Shown: in pieces, positions 11,780-27,738 of the stretch
Numbering within the stretch: the first letter of the stretch is position 1
Layout of the letters: the number at the start of each line of letters is the position of its first letter
DNA from: Heterostelium multicystogenum
Lineage: Eukaryota; Evosea; Eumycetozoa; Acytosteliales; Acytosteliaceae
Reading direction: 5' to 3'
NCBI GenBank assembly: GCA_003667245.1
Contig: RCNN01000157.1
Coordinates: 1-64,000 of the forward strand
Length of the DNA: 64,000 nucleotides
The notes under the pieces: model-generated
Seen by the model: only the letters and a program-made list of their open reading frames with translations
Database searches by the model: none
Told to the model about the DNA's origin: nothing
Program-made: the position numbers and the translations under genes

Positions 11780-13543
11780 ACTAAATAAAGCAACAACTAG
11801 CAATCAAACATTTGTATTTATTATGACCAAAACAAAACACAGAAATCAGAATCAAAATCATCATTTGCATCATTGGATGAGGGGTCCACCCACCATCTTA
11901 GAACAAACAAAATCAAAGATTCAATAATATAAATAACAAGATCTATCTTGATTGGATTATGTCAAGGTTGGAGTCTGATTTGAAACTTTCGTACTACACA
12001 AAGACAAGTGTAAAATTAGTTGCATTGAATGTTCTTTGGAAAAGTCGTAGAGGATATTATATGATTGGATTCATCGCTAATTTCCAAAATAACAAGCAAT
12101 TGCATTTGCAAAGCCAAAATACGCAGTGGTATTGTATTTTCTGTTTTTTTCTAACCACTCTTTTTGCAAAAACGAATCCAAAAATCTTATTGTCCAACTT
12201 ATTTGGTCCTGTAATTGTGCATGATGGTTTTTTTTTTAGATTTTTTGGTTTGTTGTTGTTTTTGGTTTGGAAAAAAACTATAAACTTTTAAATAACAGAC
12301 AATTGCAACTCTCTACATCAAATAAAATATTTATAATTAAGATTTATAAACCGACTGTTGCCTTACTGCACTACCCCTGTTGAGCCAACAACATTTGTTG
12401 AATTCATTCATTTCTTATTTTTTCATCAAATACTACTAATAATACTTAATAATATTACAAACAAACAATCAATCTGTTGTAGTTTAAATTCTGACAGATT
12501 GTTTGTTGGTGTCTTTTTAGATCCATTTTTATTTTGTTAAACACATCACCAACCAACCAACCAATAACCTTCATCTTTCATTCACAATCACCTACAACTT
12601 CTTTTGTTTTTTGAACCATTGGTTTTTGTTTTTGTTTGTTATTTTTTCATCAATCTTTTTTCATTCATTCCTTCCATCCTTCCTCCATCATCATTTCATT
12701 TATAATTATCATTATTTATTTGTAAAATCAATTTATTTATTTATCTGAATAAAATAAGGAATATCCATCCATAAAGTATACATTATAACTTACTACTGGT
12801 CATCCTTTTATTTGTTCATTCCTATTTCTTTTTCCACTCAATATATTTATATACATTTATCATTGATCAAATTCTATATCAATATATTTAACTTATCTCC
12901 ATCAGTATTTTAATTTTAAAATTAATTATACGTTCGATTATTTTATTTATTTATTTATATATAGATAGTTATTTACATTGTATATTTATTTAGATTTAAA
13001 AATTCATATTATATTCTACATCATTGCAGGATAATCAAGTTTATCTACAACTAAACACTCACTAACCACCACCCATCATACACATTTTAAAACTTATTTT
13101 TAACGCTGAGCTGTAGTACCACACCTTTGTTATACCACCACCACAACCAACTACTACATTCCAATCCAACTTCAGTAGAAAAACTCAAAGTCAAATTTGA
13201 TTTGGATATTAATTACCCCTCGATCTCTGTATATAAATTATTATTAATTGTTATACTGGTTAGTACCCACTCACTCACTCCATCTGATTAAGTGGTGTTT
13301 ACTTCTCATCTAGTCAATCAATCATTTTTAAAATAAGTTAGCCAGCATTCATTATTTTTGGTTAGCATAACTGTATTTTTTTAAAAACTGATTTGATTAT
13401 TATCATATTCCATCTATCACATCATCATCATTATTAGTATAAATCTTAAACTGGCAAATAGAGTCATCCACATCTTTCAATATCTAAGAGATATTAGTTT
13501 TACTATCTGCAATTTTCCTACATCTTTGCCTATAAATAGAAGT
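11780..13543. other. Long intergenic region
   Basis: About 1.75 kb of AT-rich DNA. An open frame at 11959-12291 looks like chance: it is Phe/Leu/Lys-rich and has AT-rich codon use. CATTCATT and ACCAACCAACC repeats occur near 12540-12720. The 3' UTR of the upstream gene and the promoter of the F-box gene should be here; no RNA gene recognised. Confidence 0.45.
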
Positions 13544-15132
13544 ATGGAATTTCTAAACTGCGAAGTCTTCGAGCATGATCACAGCTCTGTTTTGTTTGAT
13601 CGTATAGCTGTCGATGCAGCAAGTACTACAATGGCAATAATTTCTTCGGCAGAAATATCGCCCGATGTATGTGGAGCTGCACAAAGTCATCGTGATGCCA
13701 AATATCTCAGCACTATTTTGGAGCTACCAAATGAAGTTACTCTTAGAATCCTCTCAGAGTTGGATCCAACAGATTTAAACTCTGCACAATTAGCATGCCA
13801 AGCATTCTACCATTATTGTGACGAAAATATCATTTGGAAAGCAATTTGCAAGAGAAAGTGGTCCAGATCACCTATTTTCAAAAGAATTCCATTTACAAGT
13901 TGGAAACAATATTATTCAAGAAAGATCTCATTATTGGAAAATGATAGTAAGTTTAGTTTATCGTTAATAACCTATGAGTTTATGTTTACTAATATTTGAC
14001 TTTTAGATGGATTATGTTGGATAGAAATTAAAGCTTCAGGTGAGAAGCCATCACCTAGATATCAACATACTAGCACAGTAATTGGAAAATATATTTATTT
14101 AATTGGTGGTCAAGAATTTCCAGAAAAAAGATTTGATGATATTTATAGATACGATACAGGTATTGTTCTTCGATAATTATATAATAGCTCCAATTTCCTA
14201 TAACAATTGATTCTAATTATCTTTTTCTACTCTATTCTAGAATCATATACATTCGAGAAAATAACTCCTAAAAAAGGAGTCCCTCCTAAATTTGCTAGAC
14301 ACAGTGCGGCTGCCATCGAAAATAAGATATATACATATGGAGGCTTCAACGGTTTCAATAAGCATTTTAATTTATGTGTCTATGACACCATTCAAGACTC
14401 CTGGGAATATGTGGAGCCAACCGGAGAGATTCCAATTCCAAGAACCAATCACGCTGCTGCGGTAATTGGAAAGAATATGTATATCTTTGGAGGAATGTAT
14501 AAAGAATCCAATAATGAATTAATATTTTTGGATGATTTATATTGTTTCAATTCAGGTATGTACTTACTAAAGAGTTGTATTCTTTTGATCATTTGTTAAC
14601 ATAAAACATTATTAAAGAAACCAATAGTTGGACAAAATTAAAACCATCCGGTGATTTGCCACCAGCCAAATGTGGACATAGATTGTTAGCATTTGAGAAT
14701 AAGCTATTATTGTTTGGTGGTGGTTTTGGATTCCAGTGGGAAAAGAAGTATAACGATGTCCACATCTATGATCCTTTAGTTAACAAGTGGACTAGAGTTA
14801 ATGTCAAAGGTGAAGCTCCTGTCTGTACTTTTAGCACTTGTTTTGCTACAGGACCTTTCATGTTTGTATTTGGTGGTCAATCCATTAAAACAGAATTGTT
14901 AACCAACGATTTGTATATGTTGGATACTGTAAATATGGAATGGTCAAAGATCGAAACTCAATGTCCTCCATTCCCAAGAGATATGGGTTCCGGAAGTATA
15001 GTTGGTTCCAATCTTTATATTTTTGGTGGCTACATGTCACAAGCCATTGATGGATTCGATTGTCTCCAATTAAACCATGGTAAAATGGAAACTTCTGGTC
15101 ATTTTATTCCCAGTCAAAGTCCACTTTCCTAA
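13544..15132 (+). CDS. F-box and kelch-repeat protein
   Basis: Four exons, 13544-13946, 14007-14159, 14241-14555 and 14618-15132, join with consistent phase 1 introns to 461 residues. An F-box (LELPNEVTLRILSELDPTDL, with following CQAFYHYCDENIIWKAICKRKW) lies at about residues 62-112. It is followed by kelch blades marked by YLIGGQ, YTYGGFNG, YIFGGMY, LLFGGGFG, FVFGGQ and YIFGGYM, enough for one beta-propeller. This is the standard design of an SCF ubiquitin-ligase substrate receptor: the F-box binds Skp1 and the propeller binds the substrate. No substrate can be named. The frame is unbroken. The start is the first ATG in frame; an upstream in-frame TTG codon at 13526 is not a plausible start. 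Confidence 0.88.
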
Positions 15133-15250
15133 CTCCAAAGCTCCCCAATAAATATTATCTTCGAAATTTATTACTTTGTAACATGTGAATTTTTTTATTT
15201 TAGAATAATACCATTAAGGAGTATACAATTTAGTTGATTGATTGAATATC

Positions 15251-15841
15251 TTAAATTCCAGCAGGAGATTGACCTTCATTTGGTCTTGGTTGTGGAACTG
15301 GAATTCCACCATAATATTGGTAACCACTGTAGTATCCAGTAGTCCAACCTGGTGGTAATGTATTGGGAAGGAATGGGAAGTTTCCTGGGTATCCCGTTGG
15401 GAAGTACGAGTTGTATGGTAAGCCATTTCCAGCACTGAAATAGTTCCATGGACCTCCAATATAGTCAGAGTAATAGTTTCCACCTACACCACCTCCAAGA
15501 AGTCCACCGAGAAAACCTCCTCCATTACCACCCAAAAGACCACTAATCAAACCACCTCCGTTACCACCCAAAAGACCAACCAAACCACCATTTACTCCAC
15601 CAATTAGTTCAGCATTTTTACCTTGGGCCTCAATAGCTTTTCTTTGGAGGTTTAGAAGAATTCTTAAAATATCTGCTGTCTCTTGGTCTTTTTGATTCTG
15701 TATAAAATAAATTAAAATCAAAATATCAATATTTAATTTTTAATTTAATACCTTTGGACCTTGTAATGGATCTTCAGCCAAACAAACATTGAGAACAACT
15801 ATGAATCCTAATGCAAATAATAAAAGTTTAGAAATTTTCAT
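15251..15841 (-). CDS. Small secreted Gly-rich protein
   Basis: Two exons (15841-15752 and 15697-15251) give 178 residues. The N-terminus MKISKLLLFALGFIVVLNVC then LA/ED is a textbook signal peptide with cleavage near residue 22. A short polar helix (ETADILRILLNLQRKAIEAQ) precedes repeats built on GLLGGNGGG (three near-copies, about residues 63-95) and a Tyr/Pro/Gly-rich end (YYSGYQYYGGIPVPQPRP). It is probably extracellular matrix, sheath or spore-coat material, but no family was recognised. The hydrophobic Gly repeats resemble structural or self-assembling proteins. It is convergent with the F-box gene, whose stop lies 119 bases away. Confidence 0.75.
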
Positions 15842-16770
15842 TTTAATTTGTTAATTATATTCCTATGATATTAATAATGATTAAATGTTTAATTTGAACA
15901 ATGTAATAGGAATAATGAGGAATGATCAACTAAATTAAGTTCCCATTATATTTACATAGAAATGCAAGTGCTTGTTCCTAAAAATTAATTTAATTATTTT
16001 ACATTTTATTAAGATATGATATGAATGATATGGTATGAAAATTCTTAAATTTTTGATGATTGAACACTCTGATGATGATGAATAGCAATGAAAATGATAT
16101 GTTTATGCCATATGATATTATTTATTTTGAAATGAATAATTAAGTAAGTTACTGTGAGTAAAAGAAATATTAGTGTGGTAATTTGAATCAAATATTTAAT
16201 GATCCTATAATCATACCAATAAGGGGTAATTGATATAATTTATTATTTAAACTTTCATTATAAATGAATTTTTAAATGGATAACAATGATCTATTTCAAT
16301 ATGTAAGATAGTATCTTTAAAGAATAAATGAAGTTCAAATTAATTATTATCATTTTATTTTTGTTGGTATTTGACCTAATTGTGGATTATTAGAAATATT
16401 AAATCACTTACTCTAAAAATTTAAAATACTTTAAGAAATAATATTTGAATCCAATGATTTACAACAATCATAAGTATTTCTGTGATGATATCTACAAATA
16501 CAAGACCAAACTAATTCCAACTTTACTAAAACACAAGTTTGGAAAAGTCAAAATATGAATATTAAAAAATTGAATTTAAATTATATTTATTATCATTTTT
16601 GTTTTTTAATTAAAAAATACACATAATTACATATTTATATTACATAAACTAAACGACTGACAATTTAGTTTTACATTTGTTGTTATTGTTATTGTTGTTG
16701 TTTATTTGATATTAATAGTAGTATAGCTTACTATAATAGTATAGCATAGTAGAGTATTAGATAGATAGAT
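15842..16770. other. Divergent intergenic region
   Basis: Shared upstream region of the Gly-rich gene (minus) and the GOSR1 gene (plus). Very AT-rich, with repeated TGATGATGAT and ATGATATGAT motifs near 16015-16120. No coding potential seen. Confidence 0.45.
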
Positions 16771-17759
16771 ATGAGTAGTAGACCTTCTTGGGATAGTTCA
16801 CCAACAATGAACAGGTCGTCTAGCGGCAATGGACTTAGCGGCTTGAGTGGATCGAGCAGCACTATGGTGTCGGTCGATAGCATCAGAAAGGAAATTAGAA
16901 AATATGAAATCGATGTTGAAACTAAATTGAGCGTACTTTCGTCATTGAATGACAAGGTACAACGTGATACCAACACTGAATCCGAAGATTGTTATATAGA
17001 ATTCGATGTATTGACATCGGAATTAGACTCTATTTTTAAGAATGTATGTTTGTAATCTCAGTATATACTCGCCCAATGTGTAGATTGGATTCATTGAGCT
17101 TCTAACACAACTCTGAATATCTCCATACAGTTGACACGTTGCAATGAATTACTTGCGAAAGAACCAAACATCAGTATATCAATGATACAGCATCATAGAG
17201 ATAAACTAGAGGATTTTCTAAAAGACTATAAGAAATACAAGAAATCAATTACATATGCATTGGAGCACAGCGAGCTGCTCTCAGGATCAACGTAAGTTAA
17301 TAAATCATTGTCATTGATAATGATGGTAGATGATATGAAGATTAGTACTAATTATCAACATTGCATTTACAATAGATTTAACAAAAACAAAGATACAGAG
17401 ATACCTATGAACAATTTATTAAGAGAACAATCATCTTTAATCAATTCAAATTATGTTGCAGATTCGATTTTAGGGTATATAATTTCTTAAGAACCACAAT
17501 CAAGATTATCAATGTAATATTAACAGATTAAACATCAAAACTCTATAGACAAGCAAGACAAGCACATGAAGCACTGGAAAATCAAAGAAAAATATTAAGA
17601 GGTGCAAGCCATAAAATTAATAATATGACTGGTCTATTTGGTGCAATCGATGGTGTCACCTCAAAGATTAAGAGAATGAAGAGCAGAAATATGATGGTCA
17701 TTGGTTGTTTGATTGGACTTTGTATTTGTTTCATCATATATTATAGTTTACATGGATAG
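16771..17759 (+). CDS. gosr1: Golgi SNAP receptor complex member 1 (GOS28-type Qb-SNARE)
   Basis: Exons 16771-17043, 17131-17291, 17376-17474 and 17549-17759 join in frame to 247 residues. The order fits GOSR1: Ser/Gly-rich start, an N-terminal helical bundle (IRKEIRKYEIDVETKLSVLS, LTRCNELLAKEP), FNKNK linker and LLREQSSLINSNYVADSIL, the SNARE helix ending LRGASHKINNMTGLFGAIDG, then the basic TSKIKRMKSRN and a single C-terminal membrane anchor (MMVIGCLIGLCICFIIYYSL). Family role: vesicle fusion within the Golgi and ER-to-Golgi traffic with syntaxin-5, Bet1 and Ykt6. The length matches the family. No frame problems. Confidence 0.9.
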
Positions 17760-17991
17760 GCAGCTGACCAAATTAATTTCAATCGGACCAAAACAACCAA
17801 CTAATTTGGAGTACATAAAAGCGAATAAGTAGCAAGAAGCAGGATTTAAGAATCTCAAATTGTATGGATATATTACAAAAAAACACTTAAATATATATTT
17901 TATATTATTGTTGTTTTATCAAGAGTAGTAGTTATCGCGGTATAGCATTACAGTTGTCGATTTGTTTGTTTTTGTTTTGGCTGTTTGGTGC

Positions 17992-19624
17992 TTATTGAGG
18001 TGGATTAGGATTCTCATCTGGTATTGTTAAATTCCATTCTTCAGCTGTTTTTGGAAGTGGACTCCAGTGCTTGAGAGAGGATTTCGAGGGCATGCTACCC
18101 ATCATTGTAATAATCATGTCGTTGACTTTGACAGGAAGTGGTGGCATTTCATTGCTTTCTGGAGCCCAGATCATGGTGCTCTTCAATGCTTCTGAAATAT
18201 TGTTTTTGTATTGCTCGAGTAGGTCGATCTTGGTCGAACCTGTGTAGATGATATCCGATCGAATTTGATCGATCAATGCTGTATTCCTCTGAATGAGTTG
18301 ATCCGCTTTGCTTGGGTCGAAATTCAAGTTGTGAATGGTTGGTTCTCTTTTCTGCTGTTGCTGTTGCTGTTGATGTGGGATGTTTGCTGCTGGCTTACTG
18401 TAGGTTTGTGTTTGTGAGATGGGTAGAGGAGGCAATCCACCAACTTTGTCAGGTGTAGGTGGTCCATCTTTTCTACCTTTCTTTGAAGCTGCCTGCTTAG
18501 CTGTAGGTTTTGCTGTTGATTTTCTCTTGCCTTTAGTGGCGCCTGCATCCTCGACCTCTGTGCTGATGCTGTCATTGTTTGTGGCATTGGGTTTCTTGGG
18601 TATCAGACTCTCCAACATCTGATTGTATCGCAGTGCTACTGTCTTTGGCGATATTCCAAGTTCTTTTGAGATTGCCTGCCATCTAGACACACTGCTGTAA
18701 CGTGTAGATGGATATTTAGTGAGTGCATCGTCAAGACGCTTCTGGTCGTCTAGTGACCAGGGTTCACTCAAGATCTTCAAATCTTTCTTTGATTTGGGAG
18801 CACCCGTTGATGAATCGTCTGCAGATGCTGTTGCTGCTAGTTTTGGTTGCAGCGCAGTTGGGATTGCATGTGATGCTAGATGTAGGCTTATCTTTCCACT
18901 TCCTGTTGCTGTACCTGTTGCTGTTGATGGTGAATGTGATGGCTTCGATGGTGACGAAGGGATTGTAGGTGTGTGTGGTGGGGATGATGACAACGATGGT
19001 GAGGGCAAAGGTGAAAGTGTCAAACCTGACGATGGTGGCGATGGTTCACTTGACAGAGAGTCCAAAACACCTTTGAAAAGATTGGTTGTAAGATTGGACA
19101 TGAATGGATTCGATTGCAGAGTCGTGTTCGTCTGCTTATTACAGTAATTCTTGTATACTTTTAGATGTACCTCTACTTGCTCCTTCGTCCTACTGGGTAC
19201 CGCAGCAGCAATAGTATCAATATCACTAGGATCACTTAAATGATTCAAAACCGAATGAAATGAATTATGCTCATCAATTGACCAAGCCTTAAATGGACCC
19301 AAACTAAAGATTTACATGCAGCATGTGTCAATATCAATACTAACTTCACCGTCACATAAAGGATCATTCGATCTATATGTATATACATATATTATTTTGA
19401 GTACTTTACTTTTTACCTGCTCTACTTAAATTGAAATATTCAAACTCCTCATCTTTGTTGATTCTAGACTACATTATGATGAACGTTGTTGATCAGAGTT
19501 AATAACAAAGACAGATCTGAAATAGTGACGCTTTGAGTGAACTCAATGTATCTAAAAGTATCTAGTCTAATATCGTCCAAACCAAAGCAACAAACAAACT
19601 TACAAGTTCAGCAGTATAATCCAT
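17992..19624 (-). CDS. Myb/SANT-domain protein, two SANT-like repeats
   Basis: Main exon 19303-17992; upstream exons 19468-19410 and 19604-19624 (MDYTAEL, SRINKDEEFEYFNLSRAGKN) join in phase, giving about 463 residues. The first SANT-like repeat starts AWSIDEHNSFHSVL (about residue 31) and the second EPWSLDDQKRLDDALTKYPS (about residue 205), with SVSRWQAISKELG. Between them lies a Ser/Pro-rich linker; after them a basic stretch (TKGKRKSTAKPTAKQAASKK), a Gln run and a conserved-looking C-terminus (KHWSPLPKTAEEWNL). Probably a chromatin or transcription factor. The start region is uncertain: an alternative in-frame piece (NDPLCDGEVSIDIDTCC) sits just upstream of the main exon, separated from it by a TAA. 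Confidence 0.7.
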
Positions 19625-20287
19625 TTATAGCTCCTATATTTATAGTTGGTGTTGTTGATCTTCCTTCAATTTGGATTTGCTTTGATATTTCTATTTAATT
19701 TCTATTTTTGAACGATGATCTAAGATGTATTTTAATATCTAATGATAAAAATTGTAAAAATAAATAAAATTGCTTTTTTATATTATTTTAGTAAAAAAAA
19801 ATTTGTACTTGTTGTTGTGTGTTTTAATTTTCTTACAATTATTATTATTATAAATTGTCAGAAATGCAACCAGTCCAATAAACTAATAAGTCAAACAGGT
19901 AAACGCCAACAATTACCAGAAACCAAAACTATTAACTTTTTTTGTTTTTTTTCACTTTTTTGATTTTTTATTTTTTATAATTTTTAATTTGTGGTGTACT
20001 GTGGAGTGGAAGGTGGGAAACAATTGTTGTTGTTGTTTAATGAATGTATGTTTATGTCATGTAGTTATTATTAATCATCACCATCCATCCATCCATTCAG
20101 TCATTCATTTATTATTACATTACTGTATTACTTTTATGTTTGTTTAGAATATAATATATTATTATTATAGTTTTCTGATTGAAGAAAAAGAATATTGAAG
20201 TTGCAGGAGGTAGAAGATATATAAGAAGTATACATACATACTAGATAGATACATAGATACATCATAAGATAGATAGGATAAAACAAC
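19625..20287. other. Divergent intergenic region, Myb gene / FAN gene
   Basis: AT-rich, with T-runs at about 19935-19990 and CATCCATCCATCC near 20082-20095. A 73-codon open frame (19742-19963) is Lys/Phe/Ile-rich and looks non-coding. Confidence 0.4.
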
Positions 20288-23518
<3,231 letters not shown>

Positions 23519-23719
23519 TCCCTCCCCTCCCAACAAACTTTAATAATAATTTAACTATTCTTTCAATCCTATTTTACAACATCACTATAAGAGTAATAAG
23601 TATAGGATTATAACAATAAAAAAGAAATAGAACAAATATTAATCTTGAGAAAGATTCATATAATTGAAAGAAATTTATTTACTAGACATTTGTATCAATT
23701 CCAACCTCTTTCTTACTTT

Positions 23720-24820
23720 TTAAGGTCTGGATAAAATGGTTAAAGCCATTGAGTTGGGAATATTAGGATTGAATTTGAACTCATCAACTTTGAATCCGGT
23801 TTGTTTGCAAATATATTCCCAATCCTGTTGAGTTCTCTCTTTTCCATTACACATTGTGAACATATGGAGATCATTCCATGGAATTGTGTTCTTTTCATTT
23901 TTGATATCCAAGTTGTTAACCAAGTCAAATACATAGACTTTTCCACCAGGTTTAATATGCTTGGCGATAGTCTTGAATATTTTGACTGCACTCTCGTCAT
24001 CCCAGTCATGAATAATGCTCTTGAGAACATAACAATCTGATTCTGGAACTGATTCAAAGAAGCTTCCCTTTTGATCAGAATATCGTTTATCTAAGCTATC
24101 ATCATGTTTATTCTCTTCGATAACTGTATCTAGATCAAAGTTGATTCCTTTTTTAATGTTTGGATTTGCTTTTAGAATGCTCTTTAACATGCTAACTCAT
24201 TGATTAGCAGGGTTTTTAAATGTATATTAATTATATGATAACCTACCTGCCTTGACCTCCACCTAAATCTACAACAGTTTCAAACTTTGAAAAGTCAGCC
24301 AATGAAAGAAGCATAGGAATCATAAAGCTAGTAACTCCGGTCATTGCATTGTTGAAAATTTCTTCTTCATCTTTGTGTTCATTATAGTAATCCCAAATAG
24401 AAGGATAACCAAGGGATTTAGAAAGGTCAGATTTTCCTGTTTTCACAGTGTTAAGCACCCATCCCATGGTTTAATCTGTGCAGGTGAAGCTCTTCATCAA
24501 CACCATGTTCTTTACACCTGGATCTCTTAAGCTGAGGGACAATGGAGTGTGTTTAAATATTCCGTGAGACTTGTTGGTTTCAGAGATCTCTTCCTCATGG
24601 AAAATGCTGATGGAACTCAATGCTCTCATCAACCGGTAGAGAGAATCCTCTGAATTTTTATTTCCTTCGAAATCTCACCAACCGACTTTGAAGTGTCGGG
24701 AGAGATGTGGTCCGAGATACCCAACTTGGTGCAAACTTCGATCGCTCTCAGTCTCTGGGCACCAGAAACCATATTGTACATTTGTTTTACAACATCAAAA
24801 CTTACTCCTCCTTTATTCAT
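23720..24820 (-). CDS. SAM-dependent O-methyltransferase (plant-type), frame-broken
   Basis: Exons 24820-24247 and 24191-23720. N-terminal dimerisation/winged-helix region (YNMVSGAQRLRAIEVCTKLG), then SAM-binding VVDLGGGQGS, FDLDTVIEE, a general-base SIIHDWDDES motif (HDW as in plant O-methyltransferases) and KVYVFDLVNN. This is the group that includes the DIF-1 methyltransferase DmtA; dictyostelids carry many copies, usually near polyketide synthases, but none is visible here. Two defects occur in the N-terminal half: a one-base slip near 24655 (an A5 run one short) and an in-frame TAA near 24475 between KSFTCTD and TMGWVLNTVKTG. The catalytic half is intact. It could be a decaying paralogue or a sequencing artefact; the TAA is not a simple homopolymer slip, so a pseudogene is possible. 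Confidence 0.75.
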
Positions 24821-25482
24821 TATGTTTTATATATCTATGTGTATTTATATAAATAGAACGATTATTGTGGAAAGTCATGAAAATAAGTATCATATTTATA
24901 GTGGTCCCTCATTTGATGTTCTTTATTTTAATTAATTTAATAGGGGGTCACTTTCATACCTTATGATAAATGAGCATTTTGTGGGTTTGTAATGATGACT
25001 TGTAATTAATTTGGTGTCCAAATTTAATGTTAAAAATTGTGTTTGTGGCTTTTGACAATGAACATCAAAATATTAAAATAGAAATGATGTATTCTAATAT
25101 TGAATATCTGATGAAAACTTATACAATCGACATAAATGGTGAAACATGTTTGTTAACAAATCATTTGTTGTATATCTATCCGAGATAGTAATTACGGATG
25201 ACAATATATAGTATGAAATTTGATTTTCTTAGCTATGATCTACCAAAGTATCTATCTATTTACTATACTATTCTGGATTGAAGTTGTTTTAATAATCAGT
25301 GACTCCAAATCATCTATATATGATGTAAATATTGTGATGAAAGAATTTAATAATCTCTTTTAAGATAATTGAATTCGTTTATTTATACTAATCATCATTA
25401 TAATTAGGAAATAGTTAATGTTTATTAGTTTACTTTTATGTTTGTAATATATTTACTGTATGAACCAAACATTTCTTTTCTA
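24821..25482. other. Intergenic, methyltransferase upstream region
   Basis: AT-rich 660-base spacer between two minus-strand genes. A TATATATCTATGTGTATTTA stretch lies just upstream of the methyltransferase start. No other feature recognised. Confidence 0.4.
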
Positions 25483-27738
25483 TTACATGTTTTTTAATGA
25501 GGAGTCGTTTGGAGTTGATGTCGAAGGAGATATATTCCATGTCGTTGAATCAGGAGGTGAATTTGAAGTTACTTTTGAGGTTTGTCAGTTGAGGCATTGA
25601 TAGAGGTAGTTGATCTATCTTCAGAAGATGCTACATCCATTTCAACTATTATTTTAGGTATTTCATAATCATCGTAGGTGCCTAGTTCCAGTTTTTTTTG
25701 TAAACTCCTAAAGATTCCATGAAATATTTATTCTTAAATATGTCTTCTATTTTGTCACCGCTATTAATTATAATCATTGTGAATATTAATATGTGAATCT
25801 ATGATATCTCTATAGTAATAAATTAATTCTTACCAAGGGTAATAATGTTGAGAGTTTTGTTAAATCCTGGCTATTCAAAGAGTTGAGCACTGACTCTGTC
25901 AAAACAGTCTTAAATTTAAATTAGACATTAGTCCTATTAATCATGATAATATAGGTTAGTTAACTTACATAAATATCAACTGAGGCTAGTGGTGATCTTT
26001 TGTTGGTTACAAAATCATAAGCAATATTATTTGGAGTCTTGGGTTTCTTGAGTAACTTTTTCTTCTTTGGTTTCTTGATCTTTGGAATAGGAGCACTGGA
26101 TTGAGATTCACTTGTTTTTGCGGATGATTCATTGGTATTTGCAATTGGTTGTGTTGTTACCATATTCTGTTCGGCTGTCTCAACAGATTCTTGAATAATA
26201 TCATTCCTGTTGGTGTAGTTTGGCTCCATTCGTTGATTATCTGTAGTCATTGTCTTAGTATCATTTATTTGTTGATTGTCGTTAGTCACAGATGATTCGT
26301 AGTTGGATATGTACTGGTGACTATGGATCATCGAATCCACACATGGTGTTGGGAGTGTGATTGGGATAATGAAATTTGAGGAGTAGTATGTACATAGTTT
26401 ATAAATCTTAAGGTTTGGAAGGGTGATAGTTCTGCAATTATAATATTGAACTTGCGCACGCCGAGTTAACAAAGCTGTTCATATGACATTTGAGGTGGAA
26501 GAAATCCAAACATATCACTCTGTTCTTGTTGCATGTGTTGAGGTTGCTGAAAATTGGAGTATGTTGAGGTTTGTTGATTTTGGGATTGATGATCTACTAC
26601 TTGTGCTACTTCCATCGATGAAGGTAGAACAATTTCTTGTTGGCTAGGATTTAGTGGTTGTTCATTCGAGGAACTTGGTTGGAGGTAAAGAACTCCTTCT
26701 GCTTTTAAATTTGGAAACGATTTAGAAGATGTTGATTTTTGAAAGGGGCTTAGCCAGTCTACTCCTTGAGCTTGTTGTGGAAGACTTGGATTTCTTGGAC
26801 TTCTTGGAACTAGGAGATTCACTAGTACTTGGACTTTCTGATGTTTGTGAAGATATGGGAGAATGTGATGGAGAAATTTGGGTGGCCTCAGATGTGGAAG
26901 TCTTTGATTTTTCTTTTTTGGATTTGGATGGTGTCGAAGTTGTAGAGGTGATTGATGTTGCTTGAGTTTCTTTCTGATGATGATGAAGAAGGTGATATTG
27001 AAATTGGTGAAAATTCAATTTTGGTATTGATTTCATTACCCAAAGTTGTTGAGAATGGAAAAGAATTGGGGAGCTATTTGCTGAATTTGGTTGTAAACAA
27101 TTCAAGTCGTTTTGCATATTATTTACTCCATCTTGTTGTTGGTATACCACTGCTGTGGAAAAATTTGGACACGATTTTTGTTTATGAAATTTGGAGGTGT
27201 TTCCTTCACTATCATTTCTGAGTGATGAAGGAACTTGAATGCATACTGATGTCGGTGTCATTTCGTTATTTAATATTCTCATATTAATGTCATCAATTGT
27301 CATTTCCATTCTGACAATCGATAGAATTTTGTATTTGGTTTGCCATTTGATCTTGAGTCATATAGTTGTTATATAAAATATTGCTGATTCGTTTCCTGTG
27401 TCATATCCATATCATTTTCGTGCTTCCTTTTGAGGTTGTTGAAATAAATGGTTACTATTTCCACCTGAAACCATTTCCATTGGTGTTCCAAATGGTGATT
27501 GCGAAGGAACTTGGTGGTTGGTAGGTGAGTGGGGTGGAGGGGGTTTCGGAACATAATATTGAGATTGGGAGAGATATTGATTTCCATAACCAAGATTCTG
27601 AAGCTGATCTATGTTATCATTAAAATATACAGGTTGCGACTTTGACATATCTATTACACCTGTATCCTCAAATATCGATGATTCACTATTTTCGCTGTAA
27701 TCCATTATTGAGCTACTGTAACTGATCTGTTGAAACAT
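25483..27738 (-). CDS. Low-complexity orphan protein, multi-exon, frame-broken
   Basis: Starts MFQQISYSSSIMDYSENSES (27738). Coding-like pieces continue through KFHKQKSCPNFSTAVVYQQQ, a Lys/Ser tract (PSSKKSKKSKSSTTSSRSRL), a Pro/Gln-rich block (SPRNPSLPQQAQGVDWLSPF), then NIAYDFVTNKRSPLASVDIY before an intron near 25960. Short exons follow at about 25905-25836 (TVLTESVLNSLNSQDLTKLS) and 25765-25483 (LGTYDDYEIPKIIVEMDVAS, STTWNISPSTSTPNDSS). At least four frame changes are needed, so the exact product is unclear. No domain recognised. The composition suggests a nuclear regulatory or scaffold protein, fast-evolving. Stop at 25569 or, with one more base, 25483. Confidence 0.5.

Noticed and set aside
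11959..12291. 110-codon open frame on the plus strand
   Set aside because: AT-driven composition (Phe/Leu/Lys), no similarity to known proteins, lies in the 3' spacer of the GPS2-like gene.
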